DNA from: DASVAL01 sp035649575
GTDB lineage: Bacteria > Planctomycetota > UBA1135 > UBA2386
Assembly (NCBI GenBank): GCA_035649575.1
Contig: DASRJH010000070.1
Location: 1-14,748 of the forward strand
Reading direction: 5' to 3'
Length of the DNA stretch: 14,748 nucleotides
Numbering within the stretch: position 1 is the first letter of the stretch; the number at the start of each line of letters is the position of its first letter. Both the position numbers and the translations under genes were made by a program. The notes under the pieces were generated by a model. That model was given only the letters and a program-made list of their open reading frames with translations, was not told the origin of the DNA and ran no database searches. Shown piece after piece: positions 1-6,607 of the stretch.

Positions 1-36
1 GTGACGCTCGGCGCGTGAAAAGACCGGACCTCGGCG

Positions 37-1647
37 TCAGCGCTTTCGGATCGTCACGGTCGCGAGGAACGCATTCGTCTCGCCCTCGCTGGTTCCTGGC
101 GCCGGCATCACGGCGAGGCCGAAGTGGTCCCCCTTCGCGAACTCGTGTACGAGCTTCTGTGTCGTCTCGCGCGCGACGGTCACCCCCTCCTGCACGGGCT
201 TCATGAAGCGGCTCTTGCCGTTGCCGCGCGGCTGGTCGGCCGGTGCGCACAGTTCGAAGCGCCCCGATGCGTTGCCGCTGCCGACGCGCACTTCGACTTC
301 GAGCGTGCCGCCGTCCGCGAAAGCGGTCGCGTCGATCGACAGGAACGACATGCTCACCTGGCCGAAGCCGCGCGCGGTGAACGTGTCGAGATGCGAGGTG
401 GTCGGGCGCTCGGGAGTCAGAGTCAGCGGCAAGGAGGGCACGCCCTTGTGCCGCGCTGCCGCGCCTGCGGCGGCCTTGTCGGTTGCGACAGCGGTCGCGG
501 TGCGTCCCGCATCGGCGAGCCCCTTGCGCAGGAAGGCGACGTAGCTGGCGGGATCGCAGGCGTTCTCGTCGTGCACGTTGACATGACCGCGCACCGTGAG
601 GTCCGCGTCGACGAGCACGCTGTCGACGGGATAGCCGTAGTTCGCCTTCAAGAGCTTGCAGAGCCTGGCCAGGTCTTCGTCGCTGCGCGCCGCGAGCGGC
701 TCGAGGTCCTTCGCGAGCATCCAGCAGTTGACGAAATCTGCGCGCAGCAGTTCGCGCACCGACGAGTCGTTCAGCACCCTCGCACGGAGGTTCTTGCCGC
801 TGCCTCAACAGGCCTCGTCGGTCAGGGAACCGAACAGCAGAACCACGTGCAGCGGCTTCTTGGTCGCGCGCGACTCCTTGCGCGCCGCCGCGAGGTCGAA
901 CCATTCGACGTCCGCGAACGGATAGAACGCGCGTTCGAGGACCTGATCGGCGCGCCGCTCGTCGAGGCGTTTGGCATCGGGCGGCAGTTCGGGGAACCCG
1001 CCAGAGGTCAGCTCCAGGCGAGGGATCGAGCCGATGTCGCAGATCGTGCCGTCGTCGGTGTGCATGTTCAGGTCGACGTTGGCGCGCGAAGGCGGCACCA
1101 GGAGCTGGAACGCCACGACGCGGCCGTTGCGGCGATCGAGCGCGAGACGGCCGCGGAACTGCGCGGGCGTGAACCACGACGACGCCCTGTCGGCGCCGTC
1201 GCCGTCGATCAGGAACTCGGCGTGCACGCGCAGCGCAATCTCGGCGTAGTCGGCCGTCAGCGAGCGCAGGCACGCCCAGGCACCGTGCGCGCTGATCCCG
1301 GCGCCGCGGTCGGCGTGCAGCTCGATGCGCGCGCCGGCATGCAACTGTCGCAGGAACGGCAGTGCGGCCGCCGCGTCGAAGCGCCAGAGCGCGCCGACCT
1401 CGACCGCGTCCGGCGGCAGCAGCGGCTCGAAGTGCGAGGCGCCGTAGGTCGCCTGCTTTGCCGCGGGCGCGAGCTCGCGCACGAGCGCGAAGTTCTTCTC
1501 GAAGTGATAGGTCGTGTCGGTCAACGTCTCCCAATGCGCCTGCAGCACGAGTTCGAATGGCTGCAGGCGCAGTGGGGGCATCGACTCCTGCGCGGCAAGG
1601 GTGGCGCCGAGGGTGAGCAGCCAGAGGGGGAGTGCTGCGGATCGCAT
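37..1647 (-). CDS. selN: Selenoprotein N homologue, Sec encoded by in-frame TGA at 807-805
   Basis: Seen: ATG at 1647 follows a GAGG ribosome site 7 bases upstream. The frame runs 280 codons to TGA (807-805) and continues unbroken for 255 codons to the TGA stop at 39-37, giving 536 residues with Sec281. Residues 1-20 are a signal peptide ending LAAQ. The middle carries HAEF (142-145), WFTPAQF (158-164) and a DIGSIPRLEL block. Next comes a thioredoxin-like segment, LLFGSLTDEAC-Sec-GSGK, then RVLNDSSVRELL and FVNCW. Known: animal SELENON has the same order (FRIHAEF, FWFTPAQF, then SCUGSGRTLRETVLESS) and is an ER-resident thiol oxidoreductase whose Cys-Sec pair is the redox centre. Inferred: an exported, periplasmic selenoenzyme. 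No EF-hand is visible. Residues about 382-536 are an extra beta-rich C-terminal region absent from the animal protein. A standard caller would split this into two genes. A cysteine-less nonsense pseudogene is the alternative, but both halves are intact and conserved across the TGA. Confidence 0.93.
772..802 (-). promoter_or_regulatory. Candidate bacterial SECIS stem-loop
   Basis: Starting two bases after the TGA, the minus-strand RNA can pair CAGC (802-799) with GCUG (775-772) and CCUC (790-787) with GAGG (781-778). This leaves a five-base apical loop, CGUGC (786-782), and an asymmetric internal bulge. The distance from UGA to the apical loop is 18 bases, and the loop has G at its second position followed by U. 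Known bacterial SECIS elements lie within the coding region directly after UGA, with a short loop containing an early G, and bind SelB. The pairing was done by eye. The bulge makes it imperfect, so energy folding is needed. Confidence 0.6.
805..807 (-). other. Recoded TGA (selenocysteine codon 281)
   Basis: The minus-strand codons around this site read GAC GAG GCC TGT TGA GGC AGC GGC AAG, that is D-E-A-C-Sec-G-S-G-K. The TGA occupies exactly the position of Sec in the SCUG redox motif of animal selenoprotein N. Homology to that family continues on both sides in the same frame with no insertion or deletion. This is a codon reassignment inferred from family alignment recalled from memory. It requires SelA, SelB, SelC and SelD elsewhere in the genome, none of which is in this window. 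Confidence 0.9.
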
Positions 1648-1666
1648 GCGTGTGCCTCGCGAGTGG

Positions 1667-1792
1667 TCAACGCGCCGGGGCGGGGTTGCCCCGACGAGGC
1701 AACAGCATAACGGCAGCAGCCGCGACGAAGATGCCGACGACCCGCGCGAACGCTGCGAGCGACAGGCCGAACGTCAGGGCATCGTGGGGCAC
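1667..1792 (-). CDS. Small one-helix ORF, possible transporter remnant
   Basis: A 41-codon frame starts at GTG 1792, four bases after the methyltransferase stop, and ends at TGA 1669-1667, 19 bases before the selenoprotein N ATG. It encodes one hydrophobic stretch (residues about 18-31, VVGIFVAAAAVMLL) followed by a positively charged PRR tail. That composition is typical of the last helix of a membrane transporter. No clear Shine-Dalgarno site is visible, and translational coupling to the upstream gene is possible. It may be a genuine small membrane peptide, the decayed end of a lost transporter gene, or chance in GC-rich DNA. I do not recognise a family. Confidence 0.3.
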   Translation of the reverse strand: MPHDALTFGLSLAAFARVVGIFVAAAAVMLLPRRGNPAPAR

Positions 1793-1796
1793 GCGA

Positions 1797-2627
1797 TCAC
1801 TGCTTCGTGGCGATCAGCTCGTAGACCGGCGGACACTGCACGAACTCGCTCCTGCTGCTGCGCGCCCGCGTCAGGTCGGCGATCAGTTCGTCGCAGTCGC
1901 TCTTCTCGAGCTTTCCCATGCCGACGAGCTTCGGCGCGAAGGTCCGCCACCACGTGTCGGGCCACGCGAACATGCTGTCGGAACCGCGCGCGACGCGCGT
2001 GTGCACGGTGAGATGATCGAGGCGCAGGCCGTTCTCGCCGAATACCCGCGGCAGGCGGCCGACGACATCGGGATCGCCGCCGTGTTCGCGCCAGGCTTTC
2101 ATCGTGGCGGCGACGGCGAGGTCGTGGCTCCGGCGGCGCGGCGCCATCGTCATCGAGCCGTAGTTGAAGTAGTCGTGCACGACGAAGCTGCCGCCCGGGC
2201 GCAAGACACGCGCGACGTTCTTCACGACGGCCTCGGGGTCGCGGACGAAGCAGAGTACCCAGCGCGCATAGGCGAGGTCGAACGGCGCGATGCCGACGTG
2301 CTCAGCCGTGAACGCCTGCACGTCCACGGCGTGCGCCGTGATCTGCGGCAGTCCGCGCGTCCTTGCTTGTTCGCGCGCGTAGGCGACGAAACTCTCGGAC
2401 TCGTCGAGGCCGACCACGGCGCCGGTGCTCGTGACGATCTGCGCCAGGTCGAACGCCGCGTATCCGGGCCCACAGCCGACGTCGAGCACACGCTGCCCCG
2501 GCGCGATGCCCGCCTGCTTCCACGCTGCGTGGGCGGCGTCGGACCACAGGCGGTTCTGCAGGGCGAGCCGCGTGAGCTCGTCGTTGCCCGTGCCCAGCAC
2601 GTACTCGCGGTCGGTCATGCGAGCCAT
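1797..2627 (-). CDS. Class I SAM-dependent methyltransferase
   Basis: This 276-residue protein has the Rossmann motif I VLDVGCGPG at residues 47-55. Further on are a conserved acidic region (GLDESESF), the post-motif block APFDLAYARWVLCFV, and LRPGGSFVVHDYF of motif III, the layout of UbiE/COG2226-type methyltransferases. The substrate cannot be told. The frame could extend to 2693, but ATG 2627 has an AGGG about 10 bases upstream and gives a sensible N-terminus (MARMTDREY). ATG 2618 has no visible ribosome site. The gene lies upstream of the selenoprotein N gene on the same strand with a 149-base gap, so co-transcription is possible but unproven. A decayed paralogue lies at 6093-6540. The cytoplasmic location is inferred from the lack of a signal peptide. 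Confidence 0.85.
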   Translation of the reverse strand: MARMTDREYVLGTGNDELTRLALQNRLWSDAAHAAWKQAGIAPGQRVLDVGCGPGYAAFDLAQIVTSTGAVVGLDESESFVAYAREQARTRGLPQITAHAVDVQAFTAEHVGIAPFDLAYARWVLCFVRDPEAVVKNVARVLRPGGSFVVHDYFNYGSMTMAPRRRSHDLAVAATMKAWREHGGDPDVVGRLPRVFGENGLRLDHLTVHTRVARGSDSMFAWPDTWWRTFAPKLVGMGKLEKSDCDELIADLTRARSSRSEFVQCPPVYELIATKQ

Positions 2628-2657
2628 GGTGGCGCGCCCTGCCCATCGCGACAACAC

Positions 2658-2680
2658 GTTTGGCGCGACTTCGCCCCAAC
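2658..2680. repeat. Palindromic element upstream of methyltransferase, copy 1
   Basis: The bases TTTGGCGCGACTTCGCCCCA at 2659-2678 contain an imperfect inverted repeat (TTGG/CCAA outer, GGCG/CGCC inner). They lie about 31 bases upstream of the methyltransferase ATG at 2627. A nearly identical element stands at 6554-6575. It could be an operator or simply part of the duplicated upstream DNA. Confidence 0.45.
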
Positions 2681-2747
2681 GACGACGAGTCAAATTGGCC
2701 GGGCGGCGTGCTGCCTGCGGTGTGCCAGGTCACACGAGTCGCGCCAT

Positions 2748-3014
2748 GCACGCCGCGAATCGCTCGAGGTCGCCGAGCCGAAGCCCGAGTACGCGGGCGG
2801 GGTCGCGAACTTCCGCGTCGAGGGGCTCGACATGAAGCAGCTGCAGAAGCACCTGTGGGATCAGCACAAGATCTGGACGACCTACATCGGTCCGCCGCTG
2901 CCCAAGGAGTGCGAAGGGTTGCGCATCACGCCGAGCGTCTACGCGACGCTCGACGAGCTCGACCGGTTCTGCGAGGCCGTCGAAGGCGTGCTCGGCGGGG
3001 GGCTGCCGGCCTGA
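2748..3014 (+). pseudogene. C-terminal fragment of a class V aminotransferase
   Basis: About 89 codons in one frame end at TGA 3012-3014. They read EYAGGVANFRVEGLD, then HLWDQHKIWTTYIG, then EGLRITPSVYATLDELDRF. This is the C-terminal domain pattern of PLP-dependent class V aminotransferases (isopenicillin-N-epimerase or cysteine-desulfurase-like), which are normally around 400 residues. The PLP lysine and the large domain are missing, since the sequence upstream of about 2748 shows no homology to the family. An ATG at 2832 with GAGGGG before it could in principle be translated as a 60-residue peptide, but a truncated relic is more likely. It sits next to the methyltransferase duplication boundary, which fits loss by rearrangement. 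Confidence 0.72.
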
Positions 3015-3219
3015 GAGCGTGCGATCCTCGTGGTTGCGTTGATTCCTGTTCGACTCCGCCCACCACTTCGACATGCAGGGACTCGGGGTCGCGGCGCGAG
3101 TGCCGCACCGAGGGCTACGGGCAAGTCGACGGCACGCGTGCAGGTTGGCGCACCGCGTCGTCCGGGGTCAACCTGGGGGCGGGCAAGTGCGCAAGTAGCG
3201 CCAGGGGAATTGCGCCGCA

Positions 3220-3318
3220 TGGCCACCTGGCCACCAACGACGAACGGCCGCCCCCAGCGATAGGCAGCGGCCGTCCATTGCCAGGTCGTCACAGACGCGG
3301 GCGCCGTGGACGACCTGG
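3220..3318. repeat. Cluster of three inverted repeats downstream of the secreted-protein gene
   Basis: There are three separate dyads. CCAGGTCGTC (3281-3290) pairs with GACGACCTGG (3309-3318), a perfect 10 bp stem with an 18-base loop. ACGGCCGC (3244-3251) pairs with GCGGCCGT (3267-3274), a perfect 8 bp stem. TGGCCACCTGGCCA at 3220-3233 is a palindrome with a two-base centre. The first begins 11 bases beyond the stop of the minus-strand gene ending at 3330, so it may be a transcription terminator. No T-run follows, so it would not be a textbook intrinsic terminator. The rest of 3015-3219 shows no convincing gene. Confidence 0.5.
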
Positions 3319-3329
3319 TTGTCAGGCGA

Positions 3330-5744
3330 TCAGTCGAGACCAATCGTGTGCTTGAGCGCGTTGCTCGCCACGGTGATCAGACTCGGGCCGCCAAAGAGAC
3401 CGTCGAGCACGACATATTGGGCGAACAACTCCGTGCCCGCGAACCCGGGCGGGATCACGAGCGGAACCGTGCCCAATTGCGTCGGGGTCGGCAGGATGTC
3501 GACCTCCCACAGCAAGGTGGCCGGCGTCACGCTGAGCATGCAGGGCGAAGCAATGAGGAACGGCGGAAACCCGAGGCCCGGCCGCACCGACCCGATGTCG
3601 AGCAGCTGCACACCCAACAGCGTACCAGCTGGTATGTTGTTGACGTTCCACGTCAGCACCTGGCCGGGGAACATGCGACCGGAGTAGTGAGCACCACCGG
3701 CATCCGGCAGGGCCGACGCGGTCTGGCCCATGTTGTTCACGCCCGCAACCTCGACCATCGTGGTGTACGGGACCTCGATCGACAGATCGCGCGACTGCGG
3801 ATCGACGGATGGGACGATCACAGGCAGGGTGGCAATGCGGCCGCGGGTGAAACCGACGATCGCCGCGGCGGTGTTAGCTCCGGTTGGCGTCGGCATCGTA
3901 GTACCGTAGCGGAACTCGACGACGCCGGTAGCTTCGTACATCACGAGCTGGAAGTTGCGCACGGAATGACCGCCGATGCCGACGCCGCTGACGGAGTTGA
4001 AGTCGCCGACGTCGAACCAGGTCACGTAGCAGACAAAGGCGCCGACGCCGCCGGCGACGTCCGTGATCACGTGCAGGCCCGAGAGGGGTGAGGTCGCAAC
4101 GTTGCGGCCGCAATGGAAGTCGTACCAGCAGGGCAGGAAGCGCGCCGTCTGAGCGACCGTGACGCCGAGCAGCTCGCTCACCGAGGGCGTGAAGTCTGCA
4201 GCGACCATGGCCGGGTCGAGCCAGACGTAGCCGTTCGTGCAGGCACCGATCGCGGCTGTGACGCCGCCCGGGTAGGCGAACGCGAAGCCGAGCGGGTGGG
4301 CGACGAGGGCATCGTCGGCGATGCTGTCCGGGACCAGGTCGAGCTTGGTCGGATCGAAGGCTCCCGCCCCCGCCGTGACGGTGTAGACCGTTGGCGCGGC
4401 GACGACATCGGGAGTGAACGTCAGACCGGTGAGGTCGAACTTCTGTCCCTGCAGGAACGTCTGGTAGACCGTCGACGGCGAGCCACCGCAAGCGCCGCCG
4501 TAGTACTCGTTGCGCGCCGGGATCAGCGTGCTGAAGCCGCCGGCGAGAGGCATGGCGCCGTGCTCGATGGCAACGACGGGAGGAAACGCCGAAAGCGCGC
4601 CCACGGCAGCCCCGGGCGCAGCAGTCGTGACGCCCGCGCCGCGGACCACGGCGGCCGCGCCGATCGCGTCCTGCATGGCCATCATGGGGCCTGAGACCGG
4701 CGGCAGCACCGCTGGGAACGGCATCGTGATGTCGATCAGCAGGTTCGGCATCGGGCCCGTGGGGTCGTGCACATGCACGGCACCGATCGCGGTGAGATCG
4801 ATGATGATGTTGTAGTCGTTCGGCGTCGTGCCGCGCGAAGGCAACACCGTGACTGGCGTGACGCCGATCGGACCCAACAGGGTTGTCACGGCAGCAGTGT
4901 TCATCGCGAATGCCGCGAACATGCCCGCAGCGGGAATCGACGTCGAGCCGAGTTGGACGATCACGCCTGGCCACATCTGGCCACCGGCGTTGGGCTCGCC
5001 GTCCTCACCGCGGAACATGAGCTTGGTGATCGGGATCGGACCGGCTACTCCGGCCAGGCCAGTGAAGTGGCTCGCTTCCCAGATGACCTGGAAGCGGCCG
5101 CCGGTGCCACCTACGGGACCGCGCCACCAGGTGACACTGCCGCCGTTGCTGAGCTGCGTCGGGGATTCGCAGAGGTGCTCGTAGTCCGGCAGTAGGATCT
5201 GCGGTTTCGGGAACGAACAGCCAGTCAGCGTGATCAGATAGGCGCCGCCGCCGCCAGCGCCTGCCCAGGCGTCGACAGCCTCCTTGCGGCTGGGGCCGTC
5301 AGGCGCGCGCTCCACTGCGAACGGCACGTCGAGCCAGATCGGCGCGCCCTTGGCGTTCGCGTCGTGGTCGTACGCGGAGATGGCAAGGTAGTACCGCCCA
5401 GGCCGCGTCACGAAGGCGGCGGTGAGTGTCGACAGGAGGCCGACGCTGTCGTCGTTGAACGTCACGCCGAGCCCATCCTGCTCGAACAGGAAGAGCTGCG
5501 TGTCGAAGGCCGCACCGCCCACCGTCGTGGCAGAGAACGCGCCAGGCGCGTTGATCTCGATCAGATACATGTCCGCATCGCCGGCGACGACGCCAGCGAT
5601 CGTGAGCAGCGGCACGGGCGGGCCGATGGGGACTTGCGCCGAAGTCGGCAGGCTACCGGCGTCGCCGACTTCCACCCACTGGGCCGGCAGCATGAGCGCC
5701 GTGCTGAGCAGGAAGAATGGAACAAGGAACTGCGAGTGAAGCAT
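3330..5744 (-). CDS. Large secreted protein with a PPC-like N-terminal domain
   Basis: This is an 804-residue protein. ATG 5744 is preceded by AAGGA about 8 bases upstream and opens a clear signal peptide (MLHSQFLVPFFLLSTALMLPAQ). The frame is open further upstream to 6080, but that part is non-coding in character. Residues about 30-150 resemble the bacterial pre-peptidase C-terminal (PPC) beta domain: DADMYLIEI, a TQLFLFEQDG strand and PGRYYLAISAYD. The rest is Gly/Pro/Thr-rich beta-sandwich-like sequence with few Lys and few Cys. It ends in a domain (FAGTELFAQYVVLD) of a style I associate with planctomycete surface proteins. No catalytic residues are recognised. Inferred role: an exported structural or adhesive envelope protein. 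It stands alone, with inverted repeats beyond its stop. Confidence 0.82.
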   Translation of the reverse strand: MLHSQFLVPFFLLSTALMLPAQWVEVGDAGSLPTSAQVPIGPPVPLLTIAGVVAGDADMYLIEINAPGAFSATTVGGAAFDTQLFLFEQDGLGVTFNDDSVGLLSTLTAAFVTRPGRYYLAISAYDHDANAKGAPIWLDVPFAVERAPDGPSRKEAVDAWAGAGGGGAYLITLTGCSFPKPQILLPDYEHLCESPTQLSNGGSVTWWRGPVGGTGGRFQVIWEASHFTGLAGVAGPIPITKLMFRGEDGEPNAGGQMWPGVIVQLGSTSIPAAGMFAAFAMNTAAVTTLLGPIGVTPVTVLPSRGTTPNDYNIIIDLTAIGAVHVHDPTGPMPNLLIDITMPFPAVLPPVSGPMMAMQDAIGAAAVVRGAGVTTAAPGAAVGALSAFPPVVAIEHGAMPLAGGFSTLIPARNEYYGGACGGSPSTVYQTFLQGQKFDLTGLTFTPDVVAAPTVYTVTAGAGAFDPTKLDLVPDSIADDALVAHPLGFAFAYPGGVTAAIGACTNGYVWLDPAMVAADFTPSVSELLGVTVAQTARFLPCWYDFHCGRNVATSPLSGLHVITDVAGGVGAFVCYVTWFDVGDFNSVSGVGIGGHSVRNFQLVMYEATGVVEFRYGTTMPTPTGANTAAAIVGFTRGRIATLPVIVPSVDPQSRDLSIEVPYTTMVEVAGVNNMGQTASALPDAGGAHYSGRMFPGQVLTWNVNNIPAGTLLGVQLLDIGSVRPGLGFPPFLIASPCMLSVTPATLLWEVDILPTPTQLGTVPLVIPPGFAGTELFAQYVVLDGLFGGPSLITVASNALKHTIGLD

Positions 5745-6092
5745 GGATGGTTCCTTCTCGAGAGGTAACGAGGCAGAAGGTGCTGAGCAAAGGGCCCCGC
5801 ACCATGGGCCGCCGACACCCCGAGGTCGGCGATCGCTGATGCATCGTACCCACATGCTCAGGTGCTGTGGCGGCCTTGAAGTCGAACCAATTCGCGGAAC
5901 ACCTCGCGTCGCTGCATCGACCTCCCGCCCCCTGCAGCGAACAAGCTGACGTTGCTGCGCGGGCACGAGCCGGAAGCCCATCTCGCGTGCGGCCTTGGCG
6001 AGCCCCCTTGCCCGTCGCCAGATCATTCTGTTCGCAGCCTGTTCCCGAAGCGGCCTGTTCGCTGCAACGCAAGAGCGCACGGCAAAGGCACG
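5745..6092. other. Gene-poor stretch with a 5' hairpin before the secreted-protein gene
   Basis: There is no gene I can defend in these 348 bases. GCCGAC (5811-5816) and GTCGGC (5825-5830) form a 6 bp inverted repeat with an 8-base spacer, about 70-85 bases upstream of the minus-strand ATG at 5744. It could be a leader hairpin or an operator. The minus strand around 5945-6030 has a coding-like composition (WRRARGLAKAAREMGFRLV) that might be a relic, but I recognise no family. No clear -35/-10 pair was found. Confidence 0.35.
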
Positions 6093-6540
6093 TCACTGCT
6101 TCCTGGCGATCAGCTCGCAGACCGGCGGACACTGCACGAACCGTTCTGGCTTGTGCGCGCCCGCGAGAGGTCGGCGATTGAGTTCCTCACAGTCGCCCTT
6201 CGCGAGCAGCCCCATGCCGACGAGCTTCGGGGCGAAGGTCCGCCACCACGTGTCGGGCCACGCGAACATGCTGTCGGAGCCGCGCGCCACGCGCGCGTGC
6301 ACCGTGAGATGGGCGAGGCGCAGGCCGTTTCTCGCCGAAGATCCGCGGCAGGCGGCCGACGACATCGGGATCGCCGCCGTGTTCGCGCCAGGCCCGCATC
6401 GTCGCAGCGACCGCGAGGTCGTGGCTGCGCCGGCGCGGCGCCATCGTCATCGAACCGTAGTTGAAGTAGTCGTGCACGGCGAAGTGTCCCCCGGGTCGCA
6501 GCACGCGCGCGACGTTCTCCATGACGGCCTCGGGATTGCG
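6093..6540 (-). pseudogene. Decayed second copy of the methyltransferase
   Basis: The minus strand encodes the C-terminal half of the same methyltransferase as at 1797-2627: RNPEAVMENVARVLRPGGHF, HDYFNYGSMTMAPRRRSHDL, then WPDTWWRTFAPKLVGMG and a final CPPVCELIARKQ. The whole N-terminal half, including the SAM-binding VLDVGCGPG, is missing. The sequence jumps from the RNPEA codons straight to the upstream palindromic DNA. One extra T at 6328-6330 (GTTTCTCG where the intact copy has GTTCTCG) shifts the frame, and a small compensated shift occurs near 6130-6150. It cannot make a working enzyme. It is in direct orientation to the intact copy and abuts the start of the plus-strand operon. Confidence 0.85.
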
Positions 6541-6553
6541 CAACGACGACGCA

Positions 6554-6575
6554 GTTGGCGCGACTTCACGCCAAC
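6554..6575. promoter_or_regulatory. Palindromic element upstream of the epimerase operon, copy 2
   Basis: GTTGGCG (6554-6560) and CGCCAAC (6569-6575) form a perfect 7 bp inverted repeat around CGACTTCA. It ends 32 bases before the operon's first ATG at 6608. The matching element upstream of the intact methyltransferase lies about 31 bases from that gene's ATG. The position suits a repressor or activator site or a leader hairpin. The sequence alone does not decide between this and simple inheritance from the duplication. Confidence 0.45.
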
Positions 6576-6607
6576 GCCGGCGCTGCCCGCTACGTAGGAT
6601 GTGGCGT

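Noticed and set aside
2..39. TGACGC/GCGTCA inverted repeat as a terminator for selN
   Set aside because: Only a 6 bp stem with a 26-base loop, overlapping the stop codon and cut by the window edge. Too weak to call.
805..807. TGA as a sequencing error or ordinary nonsense mutation
   Set aside because: No insertion or deletion is needed. Both sides are intact, and the TGA sits exactly at the Sec position of the family's CUG motif with a hairpin after it.
124..1710. 528-codon plus-strand frame opposite the selenoprotein gene
   Set aside because: Arg/Val/Glu-rich sequence with no family pattern. It is an antisense shadow caused by high GC at codon position 3.
2720..2735. CRP/FNR-like palindrome GTGTG-N6-CACAC
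   Set aside because: The spacing between TGTG and CACA does not match the CRP consensus, and the nearest downstream sequence is only a gene fragment.
5945..6080. Coding-like minus-strand stretch upstream of the secreted-protein gene
   Set aside because: It can be read in frame with that gene, but the real start is fixed by the signal peptide and ribosome site at 5744, and no family is recognised.
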